The translations under genes and the position numbers were made by a program. Positions 33,082 to 41,696 of a stretch of DNA of 64,000 nt are shown here, piece after piece (within the stretch, counting starts at the first letter, position 1; the number at the start of each line of letters is the position of its first letter). Below the pieces are notes generated by a model. The model saw only the letters and a list, made by a program, of their open reading frames with translations. It was not told the origin of the DNA and ran no database searches. Source of the DNA: Candidatus Gastranaerophilales bacterium. GTDB lineage: Bacteria > Cyanobacteriota > Vampirovibrionia > Gastranaerophilales > Gastranaerophilaceae. The stretch lies in the NCBI GenBank assembly GCA_944325865.1, contig CALVBS010000006.1, positions 87,791 to 151,790 on the forward strand, in the 5' to 3' direction.

Positions 33082-33389
33082 AGGCTATAGATGTTTTGAA
33101 GAGAGCGGGAGTGAATATTTCTGCTGAAACTTCAACTCAGGATACACAGCCTGATCAAGTTTCAACGGCACCGCAGATGACTTATACTCCCGATCCTCAA
33201 ATACAGCAGATGACAATGATGCTTAACGGCGGCAATAACGGATATAACGATCCTATGATGAATATGCTGCCTTATATGATGAAGGACGAGGGCAAAAATA
33301 TTGATCCTCAGGTTATGCAGGCAATCATGACAAATTCCATGATGAACAGCATTAACGGAATGAATAATTTTAATAATAATAACTATTAA
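33057..33389 (+). CDS. C-terminal part of the TPR protein in the -1 frame
   Basis: This 110-codon frame has no good start: its first usual start is TTG at 33096, with no proper ribosome site. It reads on from the A9 run as KPSDKEVLEAIDVLKRAGVNISAETSTQ, a soluble helix, then a Gln/Thr/Pro linker and a Met/Asn-rich end (QQMTMMLNGGNNGY, MNNFNNNNY). It is best seen as the rest of the gene at 32278. Function of the Met/Asn-rich tail is unknown. Confidence 0.6.
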   Translation, partial: KPSDKEVLEAIDVLKRAGVNISAETSTQDTQPDQVSTAPQMTYTPDPQIQQMTMMLNGGNNGYNDPMMNMLPYMMKDEGKNIDPQVMQAIMTNSMMNSINGMNNFNNNNY

Positions 33390-33393
33390 TCTT

Positions 33394-33990
33394 ATGATTA
33401 TGAACTATAAAAATGCAAAAGATAAACTGTTGGCATCCGATATATCTGGATGCCTGCAGTTTTTTAAATCTAACGGATATATTCTTGAAGCTGCATATTG
33501 TGAACTCTTAAATGATAATCTTGATGAGGCACTTATTCTTTTTGAATCCATAAGTGATTTTGATACCAGAGCCGGCTGGGGTGTATTTATCTGTAAATTA
33601 ATATCCGGTAATGCTGATAAATATCCGACATATCTTCAGCTGCGTAATTTTTTAGAAATAGATTTGGATATTTTGATTAAACATTTTAAGGGTGATTATG
33701 TACAGACTATTTTAAAATACGCAGATTGGATGTGTAGAATTAATCCCGAAGTGCATAAGTTTATAGGCAGAGTACTCATAAATAACGGTATAGAAGAGTA
33801 TGGCAGAATGTATTTAATGGCAGCTAAGGAGTATTTTTTTCATGATCCTGAACTTCATTATATGCTTGCGGTTGAGTTTTTAAAGCAGAAAGATGTGAAA
33901 TCTGCTATAGATTCACTCCATACATGTCTGAAAGTTTTGCCGGGATATTTTCCTGCTATTAATATGCTAAGAAATTTAAACTTGAATTGA
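33394..33990 (+). CDS. TPR-like helical repeat protein
   Basis: A 198-residue protein of paired helices. The end, HDPELHYMLAVEFLKQKDVKSAIDSLHTCLKVLPGYFPAINMLRNL, is a clear TPR-like unit; earlier repeats are weaker. No signal peptide, so probably cytosolic. The ATG lies 5 bp after the stop of the preceding frame with no visible Shine-Dalgarno, so it depends on translational coupling. That stop is reached only by ribosomes in the -1 frame, so frameshifting at 33050 may also control this gene. Confidence 0.7.
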   Translation: MIMNYKNAKDKLLASDISGCLQFFKSNGYILEAAYCELLNDNLDEALILFESISDFDTRAGWGVFICKLISGNADKYPTYLQLRNFLEIDLDILIKHFKGDYVQTILKYADWMCRINPEVHKFIGRVLINNGIEEYGRMYLMAAKEYFFHDPELHYMLAVEFLKQKDVKSAIDSLHTCLKVLPGYFPAINMLRNLNLN

Positions 33991-34056
33991 TAATATAAAT
34001 TGTTTATGTTACACTTGTAACGGATTTACCCGACAGAAGGCTAAGGAGAATGATTG

Positions 34057-35106
34057 ATGATTATAATAATGGAGCGTAATGCCACAAAGGTTCAAAAGCT
34101 GCGTGTAATTGATTTATTAAAGGATAACGGATTTGAGGTGAGATGCAATGAAGGAGATGTGCATACCGTTATTGATGCTCTTGGTGATAAAACATCGTTG
34201 ACACCCGGCAGACTTGCGGCATTGGAAGGCGTAAAAGAAGTAAAAGTTATAAGAGAACCTTTCCGGTTAGCTTCAAGAGACAGAAAAGAAGAAGATACTG
34301 TTATTGAATTTCATAACGGAGTTAAAATAGGCGGCGATAACAAACCTGTTTTTATGGTCGGACCGTGTTCTGTAGAAGATGATTACAACGGGCTTTTGAA
34401 GGTGGCGAAAGCTGCAAAAGAAATGGGATGTGAATTTTTACGCGGCGGTGCATTCAAACCGAGAACTTCTCCTTACGATTTTCAAGGATATGGAGAAAAG
34501 GCTTTGCAGTTCTTAAGAAAGGCTGCTGATGCTACAGGATTATTGACGGTTTCTGAAATTATGGATGCTTCAGATTTGGATATGATGTGCAAGTATGTTG
34601 ATGTTCTGCAAATCGGAGCAAGAAATGTACAGAATTTCAAATTACTGCATGCTGTCGGAAAATGCAATAAGCCGGTGATTCTTAAACGCGGTTTATCCAG
34701 CACGATAAGAGAGTTCCTGCTTGCTGCGGAACACATTTTATACTATGGAAACCAGAATGTAATCTTGTGTGAACGCGGGATAAGAAGTTTTGACAGTGCT
34801 TTTACACGTAATGTTATGGACATTGCGTCGATTCCGGTTATAAAAAAATATTCACACCTTCCTATTATAGTTGATCCGAGTCATGGCACTGGTCAGAGAT
34901 ATTTAATTGAACCCATGGCTAAGGCTGGATTGGTTGTCGGGGCTGACGGTGTGATGATAGAAGTTCACCACGATCCGGAATATGCATTATCAGATGGTAA
35001 ACAAAGCCTTTCTATTCCTATGTTTAAAGATATAATGAAAAGACTTAACTCATTTAATAACAGGCTTCACTATGAGAAGACCTGTCTGTCAGCTAATGTA
35101 AAATAG
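34057..35106 (+). CDS. aroF: 3-deoxy-7-phosphoheptulonate synthase (DAHP synthase, type I beta)
   Basis: A 349-residue cytosolic enzyme that joins PEP and erythrose 4-phosphate, the first step of the shikimate pathway. An N-terminal ferredoxin-like regulatory domain (about 1-75, MIIIMERNATKVQKLRVIDLL) is as in Thermotoga-type enzymes and may bind Tyr or Phe. The barrel contains VGPCSVE, GGAFKPRTSPYDFQG, LKRG and DPSHGTGQR with the metal ligands (C of GPCS, H of SHGTG). The start at 34057 is set by AAGGAG 9 bp upstream. It is followed by an unrelated TPR gene with its own promoter. The symbol is the usual one for this type. Confidence 0.95.
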   Translation: MIIIMERNATKVQKLRVIDLLKDNGFEVRCNEGDVHTVIDALGDKTSLTPGRLAALEGVKEVKVIREPFRLASRDRKEEDTVIEFHNGVKIGGDNKPVFMVGPCSVEDDYNGLLKVAKAAKEMGCEFLRGGAFKPRTSPYDFQGYGEKALQFLRKAADATGLLTVSEIMDASDLDMMCKYVDVLQIGARNVQNFKLLHAVGKCNKPVILKRGLSSTIREFLLAAEHILYYGNQNVILCERGIRSFDSAFTRNVMDIASIPVIKKYSHLPIIVDPSHGTGQRYLIEPMAKAGLVVGADGVMIEVHHDPEYALSDGKQSLSIPMFKDIMKRLNSFNNRLHYEKTCLSANVK

Positions 35107-35130
35107 GGATGTGATTAGCACAATTTGTGT

Positions 35131-35142
35131 TATAATTTTGAT
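35131..35142 (+). promoter_or_regulatory. -10 box for a leaderless transcript
   Basis: Extended -10 TGT-TATAAT (TATAAT at 35131-35136), 6 nt, then ATG at 35143, with no Shine-Dalgarno. Confidence 0.65.
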
Positions 35143-36207
35143 ATGAAAAAATTGCTGTTATACGGTTTAATTTTCGGATTGACCTGCTTACCGGCAGTGT
35201 CAAACGAGATTACGGAAGATTACATGGATATTGCGAAAAATTACTGTGTAATCGGCGATTATCCGAATGCAATTAAGTATTTTAACAGCATACTTGCAAT
35301 CGAACCTAATAATGCTAATGTTCGCGAAATTATTGCCATGTTGAATCGATTTACTTCGCAGGATAGAAAAGCCTATGCAACAAGAGCAAACAGTTCAATT
35401 TATAACGCGATGGTTGCAAAATATAACGGTGATAGTACTCTCGCACTTGAATATTTGAAAAAAGCTGCAAATGCAAATAGTTTTCTTTTTTATAATTTTT
35501 TGGGAGAGTATTATAAAGAGCTCGGAAATTATAATATGGCTGTTGCGGCATTTAATTCCGCACTTGAGTATAATCCTGATTTTGTTCAGGCATATCTTGC
35601 GATTGCACTGTGCAGATATGAAATGGGTGATTATGAAGGTGTTATTCCGCCGATAACAAAATTTTTATACTTTAATCAACAGGAATCATTTGCTTATCTT
35701 GTGAGGGCAAAGGCTTATATGATGATGGGCAGAAATAATGATGCGGAGACCGAGATTGTGACTGCACTGGCATTAAATGATGATATTATGTACAGATTTA
35801 TTCACGGAATAATCCTTTGTCGGAAAGGGCAATACGCTCAGGCAAAAAATATTCTTGAACCTTTGACTGATACGATAAGTAATGCTGATATTTATAAATA
35901 TTTGGGAATTGCATACTTAGGTTTGAATGATTACAACGACGCGGTTTTGAATTTAGATAAAGCAATCGTCCTGTCTGATGATGATAAGGAACTGGAAGCA
36001 AAGTATAATGAAGCAAAAGCAGCACTTAAATCATCGGCAGCCAATCCGCCTGCTCAAACAACAAGCGAGCCTCCGCAGCAACCATCGCCGCAGGAATCTG
36101 TTCAGCCGCAGCAATATGAAGAATCCCCTGTAGATGATTATATAAATGACAGTTACGATAGTGAAGAATACGATAGCGGAATTGATTATGAAGAACAGAA
36201 AAAATAA
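35143..36207 (+). CDS. exported TPR protein
   Basis: A 354-residue protein with a signal peptide (MKKLLLYGLIFGLTCLPAVS). Residues about 25-290 hold several TPR units, for example YPNAIKYFNSILAIEPNNANV, YNMAVAAFNSALEYNPDFVQAYLAIALCRYEMGDY and DIYKYLGIAYLGLNDYNDAVLNLDKAIVL. The tail is Pro/Gln-rich and then acidic (DDYINDSYDSEEYDSG). It would act as a protein-protein scaffold in the periplasm or on the surface. The start is leaderless by the look of its -10 box. It overlaps the next gene by 20 bp, so the two are coupled. Confidence 0.8.
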   Translation: MKKLLLYGLIFGLTCLPAVSNEITEDYMDIAKNYCVIGDYPNAIKYFNSILAIEPNNANVREIIAMLNRFTSQDRKAYATRANSSIYNAMVAKYNGDSTLALEYLKKAANANSFLFYNFLGEYYKELGNYNMAVAAFNSALEYNPDFVQAYLAIALCRYEMGDYEGVIPPITKFLYFNQQESFAYLVRAKAYMMMGRNNDAETEIVTALALNDDIMYRFIHGIILCRKGQYAQAKNILEPLTDTISNADIYKYLGIAYLGLNDYNDAVLNLDKAIVLSDDDKELEAKYNEAKAALKSSAANPPAQTTSEPPQQPSPQESVQPQQYEESPVDDYINDSYDSEEYDSGIDYEEQKK

Positions 36208-37156
36208 AGAATCTTTTATATCTAAAGTAATGAACGGAATTGTAACGCTTGCTCTTGCCGGAGTAATGTTATTCGGACTGCAGTGCTATAGTGCATCAAG
36301 TCTTAAGTTTGTGCAGTTAAGCGATGTTCATTATTCTACAAGCGGACAGAACACAACTTTTAAAATGACAGGCGAATCCGGAAAATTACTGGAAGATGCC
36401 GTGGCACAGGTTAATGAGATGACAGGTGTTAATTTTGTAATGTTTACCGGTGATCAAATTAACGTTCCTTATGAAAAAGAACTTCAGGCTTTTTTGCCTT
36501 ATGCTGAGAAATTGAATGTTCCATGGTATATAACTTTCGGAAACCATGACAGATGTGTAGGAGGATTTTTGACGAAAGAACTTTATCTGGATATTGTAGG
36601 TTCTCATAACGAAAATTTCAAATTTACGACTCCGTATTACTCATTTGTTCCGCAAAAAGGGTTTAAAGTTATTGTGCTGGATACCATTCCTGCCGATACG
36701 CTGACTTCAAACGGACGAATCTCTGACGAGCAACTGATTTGGCTTAATAATGAACTTGAGTCTGCACAGAAAGATACAGTGTTGATATTTATGCATGTGC
36801 CTGTAATTGAACCGTTTCCGAGTTCCGGACATAAACTGCTTAATGCCGGAGAAGTTCAGGCAATAATCGAAAAATATAAAAATCCGATAGGTGTATTTCA
36901 GGGGCATTATCATGCCTCAAAGATTACCAGACACGGAAATGTTTTGTATGTAAGTTCTCCTGCTCTGGTTTCATATCCTAACGCATTCAGGGTTGTTACA
37001 GTTAGCAACCAGTGGAGAAAAGTTGTGTTTGATATAAAGACAGTAGAAACTCGCGAAACAGGCATTCAAAAACTTGCAAAGCTTCTTGTGTTCGGTTCAA
37101 ATATTTATGCGGGGACCGCACAGGATCAAAACGGAATTTATGAAATTAAGAAATAA
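36188..37156 (+). CDS. calcineurin-like metallophosphoesterase, membrane-anchored
   Basis: A 322-residue protein with an N-terminal hydrophobic anchor or signal (about 14-36, VMNGIVTLALAGVMLFGLQCYS). The metal-binding motifs of the family are present: QLSDVHYS (D-x-H), FTGDQIN (GD), GNHDR (GNHD), MHVPVIE (H) and GHYHAS (GH-x-H). It should hydrolyse a phosphoester outside the cytosol; the substrate is not deducible. The ATG at 36188 lies inside the end of the TPR gene in another frame, with only GCGGA as a weak ribosome site. The following MBL-fold gene is 14 bp downstream in the same run. Confidence 0.88.
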   Translation: MKNRKNKESFISKVMNGIVTLALAGVMLFGLQCYSASSLKFVQLSDVHYSTSGQNTTFKMTGESGKLLEDAVAQVNEMTGVNFVMFTGDQINVPYEKELQAFLPYAEKLNVPWYITFGNHDRCVGGFLTKELYLDIVGSHNENFKFTTPYYSFVPQKGFKVIVLDTIPADTLTSNGRISDEQLIWLNNELESAQKDTVLIFMHVPVIEPFPSSGHKLLNAGEVQAIIEKYKNPIGVFQGHYHASKITRHGNVLYVSSPALVSYPNAFRVVTVSNQWRKVVFDIKTVETRETGIQKLAKLLVFGSNIYAGTAQDQNGIYEIKK

Positions 37157-37170
37157 ACAGAGGTATAAAA

Positions 37171-38103
37171 ATGGGTGAATTTAAAGTAAAGTTCAGAGGT
37201 GTACGCGGCAGTTATCCGCTGGCGAAAAAAGAGTTTTTAAACTACGGCGGCAACACCTCTTGTGTAGAGGTGCATGTTAACGGTCATTTGATTTTGCTTG
37301 ATGCCGGAACAGGTATGATTGATGCCGGAAATGAATTAATGCAAAAATATATTGAATCAGGAGTTACACCAAAAGAAAGAACTCCTATAAATGCAACTGT
37401 TCTTATTTCTCACATCCATCAGGATCATATTCTGGGATTCACATTTTTTAAACCGCTTCATGTTGCCAGTTCAGTAATAAACGTGTTCGGAAACGTAAAT
37501 TATAACGAAACACTTGCGGATGAACTTGCAACCCTTTTGTTTGGCAAGTCATTTCCGGTTGATCTGGGTAATATTGCAGGGACATTAAACATAAGAGATT
37601 TATCCGAAATGGAAGGTATTATACTGCGTCATGGCGAACCTCCTATTGTTAAACGGATAGAAAATGAAGATGATGAAAAAGTCTCGGGTGATGATGTTCT
37701 TATTACATGTTATCGTTCTTATGCACATCCGCAGGAAGGTGTAATAATTTATAAAATAGCTTATAAGGATAAAACGCTTGTTTATGCAACGGATAAAGAA
37801 AGCTACAAGGGCGGTGATAAACGTCTTGCAAGATTTGCCAGAAACTGTAGTCTTTTAATTCACGATTCACAATATACAACAGAAGATTATTTGAATTTAT
37901 ATCTTCCAAAACAAGGATACGGACATTCAACTTTTGACATGGCACTTGAATGCCAGCAGCAGGTCAATGCGGAAAAACTTGTATTCTTCCATTTTGATCC
38001 TTCATATGATGACGAAAAACTTGATTTGATAAAAGAACAGTACAAATACACTTCGGATAAAGCAATTCTTGCATATGAAGGTTTGGAAATTAATCTTTTA
38101 TAA
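37171..38103 (+). CDS. MBL-fold metallohydrolase
   Basis: A 310-residue cytosolic metallo-beta-lactamase-fold protein. It begins with FRGVRGSYPLAKKEFLNYGGNTSCVEV, the start of the PhnP/RNase Z-like phosphodiesterase group, and has LLDAGTGM and the metal motif SHIHQDH (H-x-H-x-D-H, about 82-88). Later ligands include the Asp in VYATDKE and FFHFDPS near the end. Probable role: cleavage of a cyclic or linear phosphodiester. It sits 14 bp after the metallophosphoesterase gene. AGAGG precedes the ATG. Confidence 0.85.
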   Translation: MGEFKVKFRGVRGSYPLAKKEFLNYGGNTSCVEVHVNGHLILLDAGTGMIDAGNELMQKYIESGVTPKERTPINATVLISHIHQDHILGFTFFKPLHVASSVINVFGNVNYNETLADELATLLFGKSFPVDLGNIAGTLNIRDLSEMEGIILRHGEPPIVKRIENEDDEKVSGDDVLITCYRSYAHPQEGVIIYKIAYKDKTLVYATDKESYKGGDKRLARFARNCSLLIHDSQYTTEDYLNLYLPKQGYGHSTFDMALECQQQVNAEKLVFFHFDPSYDDEKLDLIKEQYKYTSDKAILAYEGLEINLL

Positions 38104-38128
38104 TTATATAGAATAACGGACGGTTATT

Positions 38129-38686
38129 ATGAAAAAATTTGCAATTATATTAATATTGCTTGGTTCTGTTTTTATGTTTTCGGCTTTTAAGACACCGGAG
38201 ACATACGAAATAGAAGCTCAAAAGAATGCAAATATTCATAATAATAAAGGTATCATGTATATGAAGGATTACTGGTGGTATGCGGCAATTCAGGAATTTA
38301 AAATTGCAATCAGCCTTAATCCTGAGACACAGGCTTCTGCCGTTTATTATAATAATCTTGGCGAGTGTTATATGAAAATAGGATATCCAGATTTGGCTCA
38401 AGATTGTTTTGAACGTGCCGTGAAGTTATATAGTTTGAACTTCCAATATTTTTTGAACCTTGCCGAATGTTATGAGGCTCTGGGGATTACTGATAAAAAA
38501 CTCGCTCACACTTATGAAAATGACGTTCCGCTGAACTATATAATGCGGGGGCTTCTTCTGGAAAAACAGGGAAATTTGACGGATGCTATAACGGTTCTTG
38601 ATGAATTTACTGCAAAAGAGCCGGATTTACTAATAACTCCGGCCGTAAAAGATTATATAAAAACTCTTGTTCAAAAAGTTTATTAA
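38129..38686 (+). CDS. exported small TPR protein
   Basis: A 185-residue protein with a signal peptide (MKKFAIILILLGSVFMFSAF). Two or three TPR units follow: YMKDYWWYAAIQEFKIAISLNPE, AVYYNNLGECYMKIGYPDLAQDCFERAVKL and GLLLEKQGNLTDAITVLDEF. It is the third exported TPR protein in 7 kb. It lies 25 bp after the MBL gene and ends 1 bp from a convergent gene, with no terminator between them. Confidence 0.8.
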   Translation: MKKFAIILILLGSVFMFSAFKTPETYEIEAQKNANIHNNKGIMYMKDYWWYAAIQEFKIAISLNPETQASAVYYNNLGECYMKIGYPDLAQDCFERAVKLYSLNFQYFLNLAECYEALGITDKKLAHTYENDVPLNYIMRGLLLEKQGNLTDAITVLDEFTAKEPDLLITPAVKDYIKTLVQKVY

Positions 38687-38687
38687 G

Positions 38688-39068
38688 TTATTGCGACATA
38701 AGATGATAATATTTCATGTAATCGGCTAAAATCATTGAGCTTGTAGCGTTTGCAACATTGGCTTTAATTTCTTGCTGACTGTCTGATTCGGAAGTTTCTT
38801 TAACCTTTTGTGTTTCTTGTTGACGCTGCTGTGCAATTTGCTCAATCTGAGCGTTCTGAATAAATTCTTCAACAGTACGCTGAATTTCTTGCATCTTAGC
38901 TTTATCACCGGCATATGAGCCTGTGGATTCAACACCTGCTTCGCTGAGATTTTTCATTATTTCAGCCCATTCGTTATAATTAGTAATACTTGTGCCTTGT
39001 GCCTGAGCCGCAGCTTGAGCTTTTCTTAAATCATCTTCGTCTTCAATTCCGTTAATTCTTAAAGCCAT
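38688..39068 (-). CDS. small helical protein of unknown function
   Basis: A 126-residue protein. The start at 39068 is chosen because GGAGAG lies 6 bp upstream; the frame extends 21 codons further without a ribosome site. It begins MALRINGIEDEDDLRKAQAAAQAQGTS and has a Gln/Glu-rich coiled coil (VEEFIQNAQIEQIAQQRQQETQKVKE), ending SSMILADYMKYYHLM. No signal or membrane segment. Not recognised. Its length and helical nature resemble the small SASQAR relative but I see no shared motif. Confidence 0.65.
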   Translation of the reverse strand: MALRINGIEDEDDLRKAQAAAQAQGTSITNYNEWAEIMKNLSEAGVESTGSYAGDKAKMQEIQRTVEEFIQNAQIEQIAQQRQQETQKVKETSESDSQQEIKANVANATSSMILADYMKYYHLMSQ

Positions 39069-39162
39069 AACTACTCTCCTTAATTTACGTCTTATATATA
39101 AAAAAAGGATAAAAAATCCGGCAAATTTCAATAAAATTAAAAATTGTAAAAAAACTTAATAA

Positions 39163-39381
39163 TCAAAGTTTAAAGTTAAGTAATTCGGCAATATTCATTT
39201 CAAATGCCTCTGATATTTGCAGCAAATTTGTATATCTAATATCAGTGATTCCTCTTTCAATATCACTTACAGTTCTTGTAGAGATATTTGCAAGTTCAGC
39301 AAGTTGTTCTTGTGAAATATCTCTTTTCATCCGCTCAAGTCTTATTTTATGGCCCAATTCAAGTAATCTAACATCTTTCAT
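39163..39381 (-). CDS. XRE-family HTH regulator (cassette C)
   Basis: A 72-residue minimal Cro/CI-type regulator: LGHKIRLERMKRDISQEQLAELANISTRTVSDIERGITDIRYTNLLQISEAFEMNIAELLNF. It lacks the C-terminal helix of the cassette A and B regulators. It is divergent from the prepilin gene at 39484 across 102 bp. The recognition helix (STRTVSDI) is different again, in line with a cassette-specific operator. No Shine-Dalgarno is obvious at 39381. Confidence 0.85.
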   Translation of the reverse strand: MKDVRLLELGHKIRLERMKRDISQEQLAELANISTRTVSDIERGITDIRYTNLLQISEAFEMNIAELLNFKL

Positions 39382-39432
39382 AAAGACATTTTATGGTATT
39401 GACTAAGTATAAAACATGAGTAATAATAGTTA

Positions 39433-39454
39433 TATATGTGATATAATTCATATA
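39433..39454 (+). promoter_or_regulatory. promoter and operator of cassette C
   Basis: -10 TATAAT (39442-39447) lies within the inverted repeat TATATG (39433-39438) / CATATA (39449-39454). Repressor binding here would cover the -10 box of the prepilin gene. No clear -35 was found. Confidence 0.5.
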
Positions 39455-39483
39455 AAGTACAAAAACCACATGATGGAGGTTGA

Positions 39484-40176
39484 ATGGAGCATAAAGCTTT
39501 TACGTTAGCGGAAGTTTTAATAACTTTAGGAATAATAGGTGTTGTTGCTGCTATGACTTTGCCGTCTCTTATACAGGAACAGACAAATAAAGCTCTTGAG
39601 GTTGCTTTAAGAAAAAATTATTCTGCTATAGAACAAGCTGTTCAAAAATTTAGTTATGATTTGGGTGAACCGGTAAAAGGCGGTGATTTTGATACCTGGA
39701 CTTTTTATGAGCCGTTTCAGAAATATTTTAATATCGTGAAGTTTTGTGGCAAAACTACTTGTACAGGCATGGGCGGCGAAGATGACGAAGGCAATTTCGA
39801 TATGTACCAGATTGACATGTATAAGACATACACGTTAAAACAGACGGTCAGCACAAACAGGCTTGATGACGGACAGTGGTTTGTTCCCGACGGAACTTTA
39901 TATTTAATAGAGAACGGAGGTGGGTCGCTCACCTCAAAAGATTTATTTATATCAGTAGATGTTAACGGTTATCAAAAGCGTCCGAATGCGTGGGGGCATG
40001 ATTTGTTTACGTTTCAGATAATGCCGAACGGGAAAGTTTTGCCGATGGGTGCGAAAGGAACAACTTACGAGGATCAGTCCCAATATTGTTCCCCGACATC
40101 TTCTGATAGTGAAAACGGAATCGGCTGCACTTACAGAGCTTTGTATGACAAGAGTTTCTGGAAAAATTTGCCGTAG
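39484..40176 (+). CDS. prepilin-like protein (cassette C)
   Basis: A 230-residue protein starting MEHKAFTLAEVLITLGIIGVVAAMTLP, with a four- or five-residue prepilin leader. The C-terminal domain is close to that of cassette A: VDVNGYQKRPNAWGHDLFTFQ, GTTYEDQSQYCSPTSSDSENGIGCTYRALYDKSFWKNLP. Cassettes A and C are thus the same subtype, 32 kb apart. GGAGG is 5 bp before the ATG. Divergent from an XRE regulator. As in A, four cysteines near the middle and end could form disulfides outside the cell. Confidence 0.85.
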   Translation: MEHKAFTLAEVLITLGIIGVVAAMTLPSLIQEQTNKALEVALRKNYSAIEQAVQKFSYDLGEPVKGGDFDTWTFYEPFQKYFNIVKFCGKTTCTGMGGEDDEGNFDMYQIDMYKTYTLKQTVSTNRLDDGQWFVPDGTLYLIENGGGSLTSKDLFISVDVNGYQKRPNAWGHDLFTFQIMPNGKVLPMGAKGTTYEDQSQYCSPTSSDSENGIGCTYRALYDKSFWKNLP

Positions 40177-40616
40177 CTATTTTATAATGTTCATCTCTAA
40201 TACTTTGAGAAAAGAAAGAAATATATGTAAAAATAGCAATGCTTTGTATTGCAATAGCTTTTTAAATCGCTCGAAAATAAATTCGAGTGCCTTATGGGTT
40301 GTTTAACTAAAAATATAAGTAATTAAAATTGTTACAAAAATTTTACAAAAAGTCTAAAAGTTGCAGTATAAAAGATTTTTCAAGTTTCAAGTAAATATTG
40401 AAACTGTGCCGTTATTATTAAAACAATCAATAAATTTTTATTAAGAAATGCATGCAGAATCAAGCAAATCGCTTGCATTCAAATATTTTGCAAGTAAGAT
40501 TAAAATATACCCTTAACAGGGGTACGTATGCACATGTGAAAAATTTAGCCGTAACTCCTTGAGTATCAAAACTTTCGGGTTCGGAAAAATAAAACAAAGC
40601 CGAAAATGAGGAAAAT
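40177..40616. other. 440-bp region before infA: terminator-like hairpin and leader
   Basis: No gene is supported here; a 95-codon frame on minus (40460-40747) runs into infA and is rejected. A hairpin AGCAAT/ATTGC followed by CTTTTT (40238-40263) may end the prepilin transcript. CTCGAA/TTCGAG at about 40272-40289 is another. TGTTACAAAAA stands at 40330-40340. The infA promoter and leader should lie in the rest. Confidence 0.5.
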
Positions 40617-40832
40617 ATGTCAAAAGACGTCATTGAAATAGAAGGTACAATTATAGAATCCATGCCGAATGCAATGTTTCGTGTAAAGCTTGAAAATGAC
40701 CATGAGATTCTTGCACATATATCAGGCAGAATAAGGAAAAACTTCATTCGAATCCTGCCGGGTGACAGAGTAAAAGTTGAAATGACACCTTATGACCTCT
40801 CAAGAGGCAGAATTACATTCAGACTTAAATAA
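40617..40832 (+). CDS. infA: translation initiation factor IF-1
   Basis: A 71-residue OB-fold protein that binds the 30S A site during initiation. The sequence [23 protein letters not shown]...[20 protein letters not shown] is diagnostic. GAGGA is 6 bp before the ATG. It is the first gene of the ribosomal run. The usual upstream genes (secY, adk, map) are replaced by a prepilin cassette. Confidence 0.98.
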   Translation: MSKDVIEIEGTIIESMPNAMFRVKLENDHEILAHISGRIRKNFIRILPGDRVKVEMTPYDLSRGRITFRLK

Positions 40833-40870
40833 TAAGAAATCTCACGAAAATTAATATAAAGGAAAAGAAA

Positions 40871-40984
40871 ATGAAAGTAAGATCATCAGTAAAACCGGTT
40901 TGCGATAAATGCAAAGTTATTAAAAGAAAAGGCAGAGTTGCCGTAATTTGTGAAAACCCTAAACATAAACAAAGACAGGGTTAG
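40871..40984 (+). CDS. rpmJ: 50S ribosomal protein L36
   Basis: A 37-residue protein: [20 protein letters not shown], ending NPKHKQRQG. It keeps the zinc-binding C-x2-C..C..H pattern (C11, C14, C27, H32). It is short, but its place between infA and rpsM is universal. AAAGGAAAAG precedes the ATG. Confidence 0.98.
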   Translation: MKVRSSVKPVCDKCKVIKRKGRVAVICENPKHKQRQG

Positions 40985-41222
40985 TTTTTCGACATGGCGA
41001 TGTCGAGCGATAGCGAGACAGACCCGTAATATCCGCGGCTCCGGTCGAGCAGGGCAAATTTAAAAATTTTGCAAAGCGAAAAGAAGGAGTCGGATAGCCG
41101 ATAAACATATATTTTACAAAAACACAATGTGGGACTTACGCACAGAATCGGTAAGTGGAGAGGAAGTATTTATCCCTCTTATACAAAAAAATCTAACAAC
41201 AAGAAAAGGAGAAAATTAAACA
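40985..41222 (+). promoter_or_regulatory. structured, GC-richer spacer between rpmJ and rpsM
   Basis: A 238-bp spacer, unusually long for this operon. It starts with the hairpin CGACAT/ATGTCG (40989-41004) and is clearly richer in G+C than the genes around it up to about 41100. A possible autoregulatory or processing element. No open frame with a ribosome site was seen. Confidence 0.5.
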
Positions 41223-41594
41223 ATGGCAAGACTAGCAGGGGTAGATTTACCTCGTAACAAAAGAATGGAAATCGCATTGACTTATATCTACGGAATAGGT
41301 CCTACAAGAAGTAAAAAAATTCTCGCAGCTACAGGTATTTCACCTGACTTGAGAACAGACGATTTAACCGAAGAAGATATTAAAAATTTGCGTAACGAAC
41401 TCGCAAATTATCATATAGAAGGTGACTTGAGACGTGAAGTAACTATGCATATCAAACGTCTTCAGGAAATCGGCTCTTACAGAGGTTTAAGACATAAACG
41501 CAACCTTCCTTGCAGAGGTCAAAGAACTAAGACTAACGCAAGAACCCGCAGAGGTAAAAAAGGTTTGGCAATTACTAAAAAGAAAACGGCATAA
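41223..41594 (+). CDS. rpsM: 30S ribosomal protein S13
   Basis: A 123-residue protein in the 30S head at the subunit bridge. [26 protein letters not shown] is the standard S13 start, and the basic tail [16 protein letters not shown] is present. Ribosome site AAAGGAG. Codon use looks optimised for high expression. Confidence 0.99.
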   Translation: MARLAGVDLPRNKRMEIALTYIYGIGPTRSKKILAATGISPDLRTDDLTEEDIKNLRNELANYHIEGDLRREVTMHIKRLQEIGSYRGLRHKRNLPCRGQRTKTNARTRRGKKGLAITKKKTA

Positions 41595-41696
41595 CGGTTA
41601 AAAAATTGAATGGAATTAATATTTAACTCTTAAACCATTCATACCGGCCTTTTAACAAAATAATAATCTAACTAAAAAAGAAAAGGATAATAGAAA

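Noticed and set aside
39069..39162. Possible sigma-28-type site (GCCGGATT) before the gene at 38688-39068
   Set aside because: The -35 part at the required 12-nt distance (TTTTAATT) does not match TAAAGTTT.
40460..40747. 95-codon frame on minus before infA
   Set aside because: It runs antisense into infA and lacks a ribosome site; a shadow of AT-rich leader DNA.
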